Part shown: piece after piece, positions 43,665 to 52,158 of the stretch | Position numbering within the stretch: the first letter of the stretch is position 1 | How the letters are laid out: each line of letters starts with the position of its first letter | Assembly (NCBI GenBank): GCA_017463615.1 | Contig: JAFTOU010000016.1 | Coordinates: 124,001 to 188,000 of the forward strand | Direction of reading: 5' to 3' | Origin: Alistipes sp. | GTDB taxonomy: Bacteria; Bacteroidota; Bacteroidia; Bacteroidales; Rikenellaceae | DNA: 64,000 bases | Notes under the pieces: generated by a model | What the model was told of the DNA's origin: nothing | Database searches by the model: none | The model's input: only the letters and a program-made list of their open reading frames with translations | Position numbers and translations under genes: made by a program

Positions 43665-43672
43665 CAAAGATA
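43665..43672 (-). promoter_or_regulatory. rsfS promoter -7 box
   Basis: TATCTTTG on the minus strand, 31 bases before the rsfS ATG. Likely start of the rsfS-ftsH-cdsA-psd-AI2E-luxS transcript. Confidence 0.6.
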
Positions 43673-43704
43673 GTATTTATAATTCAAAATAGCAAATGTT
43701 TCTA

Positions 43705-43753
43705 GCCATTAGCCTTTCAGAGGTGTCGCTACGCGACAGAGTTTAGGGGTGCG
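43705..43753. repeat. Heptamer/hairpin unit next to the ATPase island
   Basis: AGCCATTAGCC followed by TTTCAGAGGTGTCGCTACGC, GACA and GTTTAGGGGTGC. The same unit occurs at 56354-56402 with the stem changed to GTCGGC-AGA-GCCGAC, so the hairpin is conserved while its bases differ. Confidence 0.6.
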
Positions 43754-43789
43754 AGAGGGAACCGAACGAACGAATAAGGGCGCGAGAGA

Positions 43790-43844
43790 AAACCGAACAC
43801 GAACACAAACAGGTAGGCGCACCCCTGTTTGTTCGTTCGGTTCT
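43790..43844. repeat. Left inverted repeat of the ATPase island
   Basis: About 55 bp, itself hairpin-forming (ACCGAACACGAAC... with ...GTTCGTTCGGT). The segment CCCCTGTTTGTTCGTTCGGT and following TCT (43822-43844) is an exact inverted match to 45320-45342. Beyond it the match continues imperfectly through CGCCT and GTTCGTGTTCGG. A partial direct copy (GAACCGAACGAACG) lies further out at about 43759. Confidence 0.8.
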
Positions 43845-43852
43845 TTGGCAGC

Positions 43853-45109
43853 TTAGATTGTGTGGAGGTAGGGCAGCTCATCCTCCATGTCAGTGAAGTT
43901 GCGCAGACAGTCGGCGTAGTATATAGTGGTCTGTGTCCCCGCGGTAGCAGGTGGCACTGGGACTGACTCTGGAGTTGTCTCTGGTATCGTAATTTCTTCT
44001 ACTCCAGGCTCTTCCACCTTAGGCTCTGTCATTGATACTGAGGCTATGCGGACAATGTTTGCATCTTGGGTAATATACCCCGCCTTAATAGCTCGTCCGA
44101 TACGCATACGGGCAGTATCAGAGCTCACACCATAGAGCTCTACAATCTTATTAGTAAGCACCCTACGCTCTACACAACCACCAAAGTATGTAGAGAGAGC
44201 ATCAGCCACAGAGCGGACTGCGTCACCACTCTGTATTGGCAGGTCGCACTGGTAGGGCAGACCCTCCTCGTTTACCTTGAAGGCAAAGCGCGTAAAGGGC
44301 TCATTACGGCAGAATTGAGGCTCTACGATGCTGATGTCGTCCACCTTATGGACATAGAGTACGCTCTCCGCCTTGCGCTGCAGGGCTGAGCCTACATGTC
44401 CGCGAGCCTTATCTGTACCGGGGTTGGTGTGTAAGATACAGATAATGTGGCAGTTATACCCCGTACTAAGTGCCATAAGCTCGCCCACAAGTGCCTCGCT
44501 CTCGCGTAGGTCGTTGGTATCGTGTTGCATATCGGCAACGCCGTCAATGACCACGAGGTTAGGTCTGAGCGTATAGAGCGCATCGCGGAGCACATCACGA
44601 CGCTGCTTAGGGTCTAACTCCCTGAGTGCGTAGACATTAAGACGAGTATCCTCGGCTATGTTAGTACTCTTTATGCCCGTAATGGTGTTGATGCGGTCAA
44701 TAACCTTACGGACATGACCCTCGCTCTGCTCCGTATCTAACCATAACACATTGAGTGTTATATTGTTAGAGACATTCTTAAACGCCAGCGTGCTCTTGAA
44801 TCGGTAGGCAATAGCACTGGCAACTATGGCTGTAGTAAGAAATGTCTTCTTACTCTTAGCCTCGCCTACAATGGCGGATATATTACCAGCCGAGCATAGA
44901 CAACTGCCATCTATGGCAATCATCGGCTCCGCCTCAATAAAAGGCTTGGTAATATCTATGCGATAGGGGTCTATGCGCTCCTTTCGCAGTTCAAATTCTA
45001 AACTATCGGCGCTGAGCGTTCCTAATGACTCCATATCACGCTCTAACGCATCAAGATTAAACTTAGGTGCAGAGATAGCAGATGCACCTACTTCTGTAGT
45101 CGCATTCAT
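43853..45109 (-). CDS. RepA/KaiC-like AAA ATPase, probable mobile-element protein
   Basis: The 418-residue protein has a RecA-type ATPase domain: Walker A-like GEAKSKKTFLTTA near 82-94, LWLDTEQSE near 121-129, Walker B LVVIDGVAD near 185-193 and ICILHTNPGTDKARGHVGSALQRKAESVL near 226-254. This matches the AAA_25/RepA helicase-like proteins found in plasmids and mobilisable islands. A winged-helix-like region follows (about 305-355), then a Pro/Glu-rich linker. It is the only gene between two long inverted repeats. No primase, relaxase or integrase is adjacent. Confidence 0.8.
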   Translation of the reverse strand: MNATTEVGASAISAPKFNLDALERDMESLGTLSADSLEFELRKERIDPYRIDITKPFIEAEPMIAIDGSCLCSAGNISAIVGEAKSKKTFLTTAIVASAIAYRFKSTLAFKNVSNNITLNVLWLDTEQSEGHVRKVIDRINTITGIKSTNIAEDTRLNVYALRELDPKQRRDVLRDALYTLRPNLVVIDGVADMQHDTNDLRESEALVGELMALSTGYNCHIICILHTNPGTDKARGHVGSALQRKAESVLYVHKVDDISIVEPQFCRNEPFTRFAFKVNEEGLPYQCDLPIQSGDAVRSVADALSTYFGGCVERRVLTNKIVELYGVSSDTARMRIGRAIKAGYITQDANIVRIASVSMTEPKVEEPGVEEITIPETTPESVPVPPATAGTQTTIYYADCLRNFTDMEDELPYLHTI

Positions 45110-45197
45110 AAATAGTTGTATGTTAAAGGGTTAAGGGTGCGCGATAGAACATCACAGCCACCCGCGTAGATTGGTAAATAGAGTGGATATCCGCCTG

Positions 45198-45205
45198 CAA
45201 ATATA
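45198..45205 (-). promoter_or_regulatory. Promoter -7 box of the ATPase gene
   Basis: TATATTTG on the minus strand, 88 bases upstream of the ATG, inside the inverted-repeat-bounded unit. The 45206-45319 stretch is very AT-rich with no ORF. Confidence 0.5.
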
Positions 45206-45319
45206 ATACACCAGTACCCCCTTTGTCAAGTATTTTGGCAAATATTTTTCAATTATTTTACAACTAATTATCAATCATTGAATTACAACAACTACCCGTA
45301 GAGAACCACCCAGACCAGC

Positions 45320-45372
45320 AGAACCGAACGAACAAACAGGGGCACGCCTGTATGTTTATGTTCGTGTTCGGG
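45320..45372. repeat. Right inverted repeat of the ATPase island
   Basis: Starts AGAACCGAACGAACAAACAG then GGG; these 23 bases are the exact inverted copy of 43822-43844. The imperfect match continues to GTTCGTGTTCGG at about 45371. Like the left copy it can form its own hairpin. Confidence 0.8.
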
Positions 45373-45390
45373 ATAAGCTGAATAGCGCAA

Positions 45391-45520
45391 CATTAAAGGT
45401 TATTAAAGGTTATTAAGGGCTACTAAGGGTAGCGCAATCATTTCTTGTACTGCGTAGCGTCGCATCAGCGACCATTAGTAACCCTTAATACTCTTTTAGT
45501 AACCCTTAATAAGAAAACCT
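45391..45520. repeat. Phased ATTAAAGG array, family L
   Basis: CATTAAAGGT-TATTAAAGGT-TATTAAGGGC-TACTAAGGGT repeats every ten bases, then a centre containing GTACTGCGTAGCGTCGC, then the inverted words ATTAGTAACCCTTAATA...AGTAACCCTTAAT. The array is therefore one large imperfect palindrome. The rest of the 45110-45579 gap is AT-rich and gene-free. Confidence 0.65.
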
Positions 45521-45567
45521 CTGAATAGCAAATGCCACACTATCACGATAAAATCAAAAAAAATTGC

Positions 45568-45575
45568 TATCTTTG
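45568..45575 (+). promoter_or_regulatory. -7 box four bases before the luxE-like start codon
   Basis: TATCTTTG at 45568-45575 is followed by TAAT and then ATG at 45580. With usual Bacteroidetes spacing, transcription would begin at or within a base or two of the ATG, predicting a leaderless mRNA. Confidence 0.65.
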
Positions 45576-45579
45576 TAAT

Positions 45580-46545
45580 ATGGTAACAGCAGAACACATA
45601 TTCTCTATCCGGACGGCGGAGCAGTTTAGCGATGTGGCGCTACGGGCGTTTCGTTTCGCGGCGGAGCGGTGTGAGGTGTACCGTAAGTATTTGGAACTCA
45701 CAGGTATAGAGCCGAGCAGCGTGACGGCGGTGGAGCAGATTCCGATGTTGCCGATAGAGCTATTCAAGAGCCACGACATCTACGCTGGGGCGGGTGTTCC
45801 CGAGGCGATATTTACCTCCAGCGCCACTACGGGGATGAGTGTTTCGCGCCACATGGTTGCCGACCTAAGCATCTACGAGCGCGCCTTTACCGAGGCTTTT
45901 CGTCGCTTTTATGGCGAGGTTGAGCAGTGGAGCATCTACGGTCTGCTGCCGAGTTATCTGGAGCGTAGCGGCTCGTCGCTGATTTATATGGTAGACCGAC
46001 TGCTTACCCGTTGCGGCAGTGGCGGCTTCTACCTGAACAACTACGAGCAGCTGCTTGCGGATATGGCTGCCGACAGCAAGCCCAAGATTTTGATAGGTGT
46101 CACCTACGCCCTATTAGACCTTGCCGAGCAGTTTGCCCGACCGCTTGAGAATACGATAATAATGGAGACGGGCGGTATGAAGGGTCATCGTCAGGAGCTA
46201 CCTAAGTCGCAGATACACAGCATACTATGCAGTGCCTTTGGGGTTGAGCGCATACACTCGGAGTACGGCATGGCGGAGCTGCTATCGCAGGGTTACTCCG
46301 TAGGCGAGGGTATCTTTGCCACACCGCCGTGGATGCGGGTGATGATTAGGGACATAAACGACCCCTTTGCTCGTCTGTCGGCGGGACGCAGGGGCGCGAT
46401 AGATATCATTGACTTGGCAAACATCTACTCCTGCCCATTCATCGCCACGCAGGATGTGGGCATAGTTCACAGCGACGGCACCTTCAGCATTGAGGGCAGG
46501 GTTACAGATGCAGATATAAGAGGTTGTAATTTACTTGTGCAGTAG
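45580..46545 (+). CDS. LuxE-like acyl-protein synthetase/acyltransferase
   Basis: The 321-residue protein belongs to the adenylate-forming LuxE/PaaK-type family. It shows EQIPMLPIELFKSHDIYAG near 49-67, the ATP-loop-like FTSSATTGMSVSRH near 77-90, GSSLIYMVDRLL near 130, METGGMKGHRQELPK near 192-206 and a SEYGMAELLSQ motif near 224-234. LuxE enzymes activate fatty acids as acyl-AMP. Here it precedes licD and a glycosyltransferase, so it may act in modifying a surface glycan. This is inference. The earlier in-frame ATG (45532) lies upstream of the promoter and is rejected. Confidence 0.85.
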   Translation: MVTAEHIFSIRTAEQFSDVALRAFRFAAERCEVYRKYLELTGIEPSSVTAVEQIPMLPIELFKSHDIYAGAGVPEAIFTSSATTGMSVSRHMVADLSIYERAFTEAFRRFYGEVEQWSIYGLLPSYLERSGSSLIYMVDRLLTRCGSGGFYLNNYEQLLADMAADSKPKILIGVTYALLDLAEQFARPLENTIIMETGGMKGHRQELPKSQIHSILCSAFGVERIHSEYGMAELLSQGYSVGEGIFATPPWMRVMIRDINDPFARLSAGRRGAIDIIDLANIYSCPFIATQDVGIVHSDGTFSIEGRVTDADIRGCNLLVQ

Positions 46546-46546
46546 T

Positions 46547-47386
46547 ATGAAGTATAACGAGCAAGATTTAGCGAAGTTGCACACGATGCTCTACCAGATT
46601 CTGGCGGAGATAGACCGCGTATGCAAGAGGCACAACATCCCCTACTTTATCCAGGGTGGCAGTGCCATAGGCGCCTTCTACAACAAGGGCGTAGTGCCGT
46701 GGGACGACGATATAGATGTGGGTATGACCCGCGAGAACTACAACCGCTTCCTTGAGGTTGCACCTACCGAATTGGGCAGCGACTACTTCCTTGAGTGGTT
46801 TGGCACCGAGCCCAACACCCCCTTCTACTTCGCCAAGGTCAAGCGCAATAATACCCTATTTGTGGAGCATATCTGGAGGGATATGGATATCCACCATGGC
46901 GTGTTTGTAGACATTTTCCCTTACGACCGCATCCCCGACAACAAGCACCTTGAGCGACTGCATCGCCTGCGTGCCAAGTTCTGGATAAACTGCTTTATGG
47001 GCAAGCAGATATGGCTCTGGAGCCACTGTGGCAAGTGCGAGATAGATACCCCACTGCCCAAGTCGTGGATAAGCTGCGCGGCTATAAAGACGGTCTGCTC
47101 GCTCCTCTCCCGAAGCGCGATATACAACAGAATGTGTCGCGTACTGGGGGCATACAACAACTGCGATACGGAGTACATCAACATCGTCCGTATGCCTAAG
47201 GACCAGATACGCCGTCGCTATGCCGAGAACCCCGTGCTTATGGAGTTTGGCGGTATGATGATACCCGTGCCCGACAATGTGGAGGAGTACCTGCGCCACC
47301 ACTACCCTAACCTGCGCCCCGTACTGCCCGTAGAGGAGCAGATAAACCACGCCCCCTACAAGCTAAACTTCGACACCACAAAATGA
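46547..47386 (+). CDS. LicD-family phosphotransferase
   Basis: The 279-residue protein has the LicD nucleotidyltransferase-fold signature: PYFIQGGSAIGAFYNKGVVPWDDDIDVGM near 32-60, with the DDDID metal site at 53-57, and DIHHGVFVDIFPYDRIPD near 105-122. LicD proteins transfer phosphocholine or related groups to surface sugars. It starts one base after the LuxE-like stop codon and overlaps the next gene by four bases (ATGA), forming an operon. Confidence 0.92.
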   Translation: MKYNEQDLAKLHTMLYQILAEIDRVCKRHNIPYFIQGGSAIGAFYNKGVVPWDDDIDVGMTRENYNRFLEVAPTELGSDYFLEWFGTEPNTPFYFAKVKRNNTLFVEHIWRDMDIHHGVFVDIFPYDRIPDNKHLERLHRLRAKFWINCFMGKQIWLWSHCGKCEIDTPLPKSWISCAAIKTVCSLLSRSAIYNRMCRVLGAYNNCDTEYINIVRMPKDQIRRRYAENPVLMEFGGMMIPVPDNVEEYLRHHYPNLRPVLPVEEQINHAPYKLNFDTTK

Positions 47387-48438
47387 AACGGCTCTCTATA
47401 ATCATCCCGACCTACAACATGGAGCAGCTACTGCCCCAATGCCTTGACTCACTGGTTATTAGCCCAGCAGCCGAGGCGTTAGATGTTGTTGTGGTAAACG
47501 ACGGTAGCCGCGACTCCTCGTTGCAGATAGCCACCAACTATGCTGCCCGCTACCCCGAGATTATAAGGGTTATAGACAAGCCAAATGGCAACTACGGCTC
47601 TACCATCAATGCCGCACTGCCTACGCTCCGAGGCGAGTATGTCAAGATTCTTGACGCCGACGATACATTTGATACTCAGGCAGTTGCACCGTTTGTAGAG
47701 TACCTTGCACAGGTTAGCGGTGCCGATATGGTCGTTGCCCCATTTACCGAGATTTCGCACCAGGGCGAGCGCACCGTATCCTACGACCTCTACCACGGCA
47801 AGCACTTCGGCTATGGCGTGGCGTACGATGCCGAGCGGGTCTTTGAGCGCGAGGTTATCCCCTACTTTATGATGCACTCTGTTGCCTATCGCACCGCCCT
47901 GATGCAGAGCATCGGCTACCACCAGCGCGAGGGTGTGAGCTATACCGACCTGCAGTGGTGCTTCTTCCCCATCTTCAAGGTTGCGACCATCGCCTTTACC
48001 GACATCTCCCTCTACCGCTACAACCTTACGCGCGAGGGTCAGAGTATGGATAGCACCGTGCAGCTACGCAAGATAGACGAGCTTACGACCGTGGTAACCG
48101 ATATGGCACAGATGCTTGACAGCTACGGCAGCGAGGTTAGCGTTGCCCGCTACAACTTCCTCGCAGGGGTCGTTATGCGTCGTATGCAGACCGTACTGCG
48201 AAAGTACCTGCTTGAGATGGACGACCGCACCTTTGCCACCTCCAACTTTGAGGCTACCCTTGCCGCCTTTATGCGCTATGCTCCCCAGCCGCTGAGAGTC
48301 TACATCAACGGCAAGCTGAGGGTAGATATTCTCCGCCGCTGGCAGAGGCGAGGCTCTCGCTATCCACGGCTTATCCGCCGAGCTATACTGGCAGTAGACA
48401 GCGCTATGCAACGCATCTATAAGGCCCTTTTCGGTTAG
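47383..48438 (+). CDS. Family 2 glycosyltransferase
   Basis: The 351-residue protein has the GT-A start (SIIIPTYNMEQLLPQCLDSL), the nucleotide-binding VVVVNDGSRDSS near 35-46, a DADD metal motif at 91-94 and the acceptor-site segment YTDLQWCFFPIFKV near 185-198. There is no membrane helix. Together with the LicD and LuxE-like genes it probably builds and decorates a cell-surface glycan. Acceptor unknown. Confidence 0.92.
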   Translation: MKRLSIIIPTYNMEQLLPQCLDSLVISPAAEALDVVVVNDGSRDSSLQIATNYAARYPEIIRVIDKPNGNYGSTINAALPTLRGEYVKILDADDTFDTQAVAPFVEYLAQVSGADMVVAPFTEISHQGERTVSYDLYHGKHFGYGVAYDAERVFEREVIPYFMMHSVAYRTALMQSIGYHQREGVSYTDLQWCFFPIFKVATIAFTDISLYRYNLTREGQSMDSTVQLRKIDELTTVVTDMAQMLDSYGSEVSVARYNFLAGVVMRRMQTVLRKYLLEMDDRTFATSNFEATLAAFMRYAPQPLRVYINGKLRVDILRRWQRRGSRYPRLIRRAILAVDSAMQRIYKALFG

Positions 48439-48491
48439 GAAAGTGGCGCTCTCAGTTGTATTATTATATATATAACTAACCAACTAATCTT

Positions 48492-48626
48492 ATGAGTACC
48501 AAAAACCTTCACATCTACCACCGCCCCGATATGCGCGTGGTACACATCCGTCTTGAGCGAGGCTTCGCATCATCTGTAGATAGCGGCTTTGAGCAGCCAG
48601 AGTTTGGCGGCGAGGATAATCTGTAA
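48492..48626 (+). CDS. Small 44-residue protein before the SGNH lipoprotein
   Basis: ATG 48492 to TAA 48624-48626. The peptide has a basic start, the core VVHIRLERGFASSVDSGFEQ and an acidic end GGEDNL. It has no signal peptide. The 'E-GF-x-S' core and acidic tail resemble the 50-residue peptide at 4864-5016, which also precedes a fimbrillin-like lipoprotein gene. Function unknown. It lies 13 bases before the next ATG and probably shares its transcript. Confidence 0.65.
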   Translation: MSTKNLHIYHRPDMRVVHIRLERGFASSVDSGFEQPEFGGEDNL

Positions 48627-48639
48627 AACTACTACCACT

Positions 48640-51600
48640 ATGAGACATATTCTTACCCTTCTTTGCGCGATTTCGCTCCTGACCACCTCGTGCAGCAAGA
48701 GCGAGTGTGTAGATACCATTACCCCTACCCGCGCACTTGAGTTTTTCGTAGATTTTGACAACCAGACCCGTATTGAGTTCACCTCGGAGAGTAGCTACCG
48801 CTGGCAGGGCGACGAGACCTTGGGCGTCTATGTCACCGCCGCAGAGCCTACGGTCAATATCCCCGCCTACCTAACCTTTGCCGATGGCAAGGCTATGTGC
48901 CGCATCGTTGCCAAGATTTACGCAGATGGCGATACCATGTACTCCTACTACCCGTGGAGCGAGCAGAACGATATGCAGAACATCAGCACTCTTACCCTCT
49001 GCCTGCCTCAGCAGCAGAAGCAGGAGCGTGCAGGCAAGTTCGTCGTCACCAATATGCCTATGGTCAGCACGCCGTATACGCTTAACAGTGAGGAGCTTAC
49101 CCCTACCGTATATATGCGCCCATTGGCTGGTTTCCTGCGTGCCAATGTCTACGCCTCGTCGGATGTAAATAGCGGCGAGAGTGTTCTCTCCGTATCGTAT
49201 ACCGATAGCGACACCCCTATGGCGGGTCAGTTTACCGTAGACGCCACTAAGGTTGATGCAACGAGCGAGATTACTTCAAACCCTTGCGACCTCTATAGCG
49301 CAACTGTCTCTGTAGCAGAGCCATACGCCATTGGCAATAGTGCCGATTCAGCCCAGAGCATCTACCTTGTCCTTGCGCCAAACCAGTACGAGGGTACGCT
49401 TACCGTTACGACCAACAAGGCCATCTACACCTACCCGTATGCCCGTACCGTGGCTCGTAACCGCTACTACGATGTCAATATAGACCTCTCCAAGGCGACC
49501 TCCCGCCAGGCTATAGATAGCACCTGGGGCGGAGGCGACGGCAGCGTGAGCAACCCATACATCATCTCCCGTCCGTCGGACATCACCACCCTCGCATCGC
49601 TGGTAAATAGCACTACCGACAACGCAGCATACGCCGATAAGTACTACCGCCAGATTTGCGACATTGATATGACAGGCATCGCCCTGCCTCCTATCGGTGC
49701 CACCTCTACAACCCCATTCAAGGGTCACTACGACGGTGGCGGCTTTACCATCAGCAACGCCAAGATAACCCCTGCCAAGTCTACCCTTCCGTGCGCTCTT
49801 ATCGGCTATGGCGTAGGTGCAGAGGTTAAGAACCTCACTATCAACAGCTTTACCATCAACAGCTCTGCTCAGTATCAGGCAGGCATTATCGGTTATGCCG
49901 AGTGCTGTACCGTCAGCGGCTGTACCCTTGAGGGTACGCTCAACCTCTACAATCTCTATAGCGGAGGCTTTGTCGGCTATATGGAGGGCGGAGTGGTTAG
50001 CCACTGCCGCGTAGATGGTCGCGTGGAGAATAATGTGAAGGGCAACAACCTGACGAACGAGAGCAATGTTGCCTACACCGCAGGTTTTGTGGGCAGTGCC
50101 TGCTTAGATGCCATCATTGAGCACTGCACCCTTGCGGGCGATGTAGCCACTATGGGTCGCTATGCTGCGGGTATTGTCTCTCGCCTTGAGAACTCTGTTG
50201 TTCGCGATTGTACTGTCCTCAACACCGCCGAGATATCTAATGTATCGCACTACTGCGCAGGTGTTGTAGCCATTATGATTGGCAACGAGAGCCACATTGA
50301 GCGTTGTCGCTTTGAGGGTCGCGTAAATACCAGCTACCCTTATGCGGGCGCTATCGTGGCATCTATCACAGCGGGAAAGGTTAGCGACTGCATCTCTACA
50401 CGCAACTCTGTAGTCACCTCCCACTGCGAGAATAGTGGCGGTATCGTAGGTCAGATTTACACCTCCACAGCTTCCGATGTTGCCCTTATTGACCACTGCG
50501 CAGCCTACGGTCAGGTAGAGGGCGGATACAATGTCGGCGGTATTGTGGGCTATGTTCGCCACACCGTAGCCGATGCCTATGCAGGCGTTACCAACTGCGC
50601 CGTGCTGGGCAGCAAACTTATCGCCAAGGGTGCAAATAGCTACGGATACAACCTCGTGGGCGGTATCGCTGGCTGGCTCCACGGAAACAATAAGCGCGTA
50701 GTTATCGCCAACTGTGTAGCCCGTCCGGAGGAGATTCACGCTGCACCTGTAAGCAATAAAGTTCAGACCAAGGAGCTTATCTCAGGCCTTGTTGCCTGCC
50801 CTAATATTGACGATATAGAGATTATCGGCTGCTATACCGACGCCACCCGAGCAAACACCTTCTGGGGCTTTGAGCCCATAGCCGCAACCACCTCGGGCAC
50901 TGTCCGCCACGGTGCAATCTTCGCCTACGCCTACAACTCGCTTAGCCTCACATCGTGCTACTACATAGACTCAATGCCTATGCACGGCAGCTACGGCAGT
51001 GGTAAGAGTGTAACTACCAACAGTTGCAGCGCTCTCACCACCACGCAGATGACCGACGGCACGCTGCTCGCCCTGCTGAACGAGGCTGCTACGGCATACA
51101 CCCCTGCGACAAATACCCCTGCCGCCCTCTCGTGGAGCGCTGATGCAGACGGCTACCCAGTACCTGCCGATATACCTGTAGATACAACACCTCAGAGCGC
51201 AATGCCTAAGCGTGTGAGCGTCATTGGCGATAGTATCTCCACCTTCCGCGGATATATCCCTTACGCATACTCTACCTACTACCCTCGCGCCGACGGCACA
51301 TTCCTCTCGGTAGACGATATGTACTGGTATCGCCTTATCTACCACCACATGACCAACGCCCGCCTGGAGCGCAATATCGCCTACTCAGGCTCGTGGGTTA
51401 CTAACGCCTCTGCGAGCGTGGATACCTACTTCGCAAAGCGATTTATAGACCAGAATGGCGTGGGAAATGCCGATATCGTAATCATCCACGGCGGCACAAA
51501 CGACTGGAATAAGAATGTGGTAGAACTTGTAGATGGCCTGGGCATCCGCTCTAATAGCGGCCCTACAGACGAGCAGCTCGCACCACTCTTTACCACCGCC

Positions 51601-51972
51601 GACGCTGCCACTACCCGCGCAGATATTGAGGCGCTGAACGACACTACCTTCTGCGAGGCGTATATCAAGCTGATGAAGCTAATCATAGAGCGCAACCCAA
51701 GCGTAAAGATTGTCTGCCTTATCGGCGACTACCTCGGCTCTGGCGTGCAGCAGGCAACACATAAGATGGCAGCCCACTTCCCAGATAACGCCCGCTGCGT
51801 AGACCTCCGCGCCGTAGGTGGCTTCAACGATTTGGACAACAACCAGGCATATATGCCAAAGCTCTACTACGACGCCACCTCCAACCCTAACCAGTGCCAC
51901 CCTAACCAAAAGGCTATGGCCTTCATCGCCGAAAAGATATATCAGGAGTTGGGAGGCTGGCTGGAGAATTAA
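48640..51972 (+). CDS. Giant lipoprotein: fimbrillin-like, GLUG-like repeats, SGNH hydrolase
   Basis: The 1110-residue protein starts at ATG 48640 (MRHILTLLCAISLLTTSC, lipid Cys18). Residues about 25-290 resemble the fimbrillin-like N-terminal domain (EFFVDFDNQTRIEFTS..., YSYYPW). Residues about 300-700 are repeats of the type GxVGYxxxxxVSxCxVxG, like GLUG/adhesin beta-helix rungs. Residues about 855-1110 are an SGNH/GDSL hydrolase: GDSIS near 863 (catalytic Ser), GGTND near 951 and the Asp/His pair region near 1085 (NQCHPNQ). It could be a cell-attached esterase acting on acetylated glycans; the substrate is inference. Confidence 0.85.
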   Translation: MRHILTLLCAISLLTTSCSKSECVDTITPTRALEFFVDFDNQTRIEFTSESSYRWQGDETLGVYVTAAEPTVNIPAYLTFADGKAMCRIVAKIYADGDTMYSYYPWSEQNDMQNISTLTLCLPQQQKQERAGKFVVTNMPMVSTPYTLNSEELTPTVYMRPLAGFLRANVYASSDVNSGESVLSVSYTDSDTPMAGQFTVDATKVDATSEITSNPCDLYSATVSVAEPYAIGNSADSAQSIYLVLAPNQYEGTLTVTTNKAIYTYPYARTVARNRYYDVNIDLSKATSRQAIDSTWGGGDGSVSNPYIISRPSDITTLASLVNSTTDNAAYADKYYRQICDIDMTGIALPPIGATSTTPFKGHYDGGGFTISNAKITPAKSTLPCALIGYGVGAEVKNLTINSFTINSSAQYQAGIIGYAECCTVSGCTLEGTLNLYNLYSGGFVGYMEGGVVSHCRVDGRVENNVKGNNLTNESNVAYTAGFVGSACLDAIIEHCTLAGDVATMGRYAAGIVSRLENSVVRDCTVLNTAEISNVSHYCAGVVAIMIGNESHIERCRFEGRVNTSYPYAGAIVASITAGKVSDCISTRNSVVTSHCENSGGIVGQIYTSTASDVALIDHCAAYGQVEGGYNVGGIVGYVRHTVADAYAGVTNCAVLGSKLIAKGANSYGYNLVGGIAGWLHGNNKRVVIANCVARPEEIHAAPVSNKVQTKELISGLVACPNIDDIEIIGCYTDATRANTFWGFEPIAATTSGTVRHGAIFAYAYNSLSLTSCYYIDSMPMHGSYGSGKSVTTNSCSALTTTQMTDGTLLALLNEAATAYTPATNTPAALSWSADADGYPVPADIPVDTTPQSAMPKRVSVIGDSISTFRGYIPYAYSTYYPRADGTFLSVDDMYWYRLIYHHMTNARLERNIAYSGSWVTNASASVDTYFAKRFIDQNGVGNADIVIIHGGTNDWNKNVVELVDGLGIRSNSGPTDEQLAPLFTTADAATTRADIEALNDTTFCEAYIKLMKLIIERNPSVKIVCLIGDYLGSGVQQATHKMAAHFPDNARCVDLRAVGGFNDLDNNQAYMPKLYYDATSNPNQCHPNQKAMAFIAEKIYQELGGWLEN

Positions 51973-52004
51973 GGCTATTGGCTGTTAGCTTTTTTAGCGG
52001 TTTT
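51973..52004. repeat. Heptamer array after the SGNH lipoprotein
   Basis: GGCTATTGGCTGTTAGCTTT, a short RTTGGCT-type array that begins right after the stop codon, followed by TTTTTAGCGG. Confidence 0.5.
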
Positions 52005-52116
52005 TTATTAAAGACTATTAAAGGATATTAAGGGTTGCTAATGGTCGCGTTCCGCGACGCTACGCAGTACAGAAAAAAGTTTGCGTTACCCTTAATAGCC
52101 CTTAATAACCTTTAAT
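52005..52116. repeat. Phased ATTAAAGG array, family L, full copy
   Basis: TATTAAAGAC-TATTAAAGGA-TATTAAGGGT-TGCTAATGGT, then GTCGCGTTCCGCGACGCTAC in the centre, then ACCCTTAATA-GCCCTTAATA-ACCTTTAAT in inverse order. Word spacing of about ten bases matches one DNA helical turn. Confidence 0.7.
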
Positions 52117-52158
52117 CGTTGCGTATCCCGCTTGCACAGCCGATTACCCTTTGCACCT

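Noticed and set aside
45391..45520. CRISPR-like array from repeated ATTAAAGG words
   Set aside because: Units are about ten bases with no spacers, degenerate, and inverted in the second half; no cas genes.
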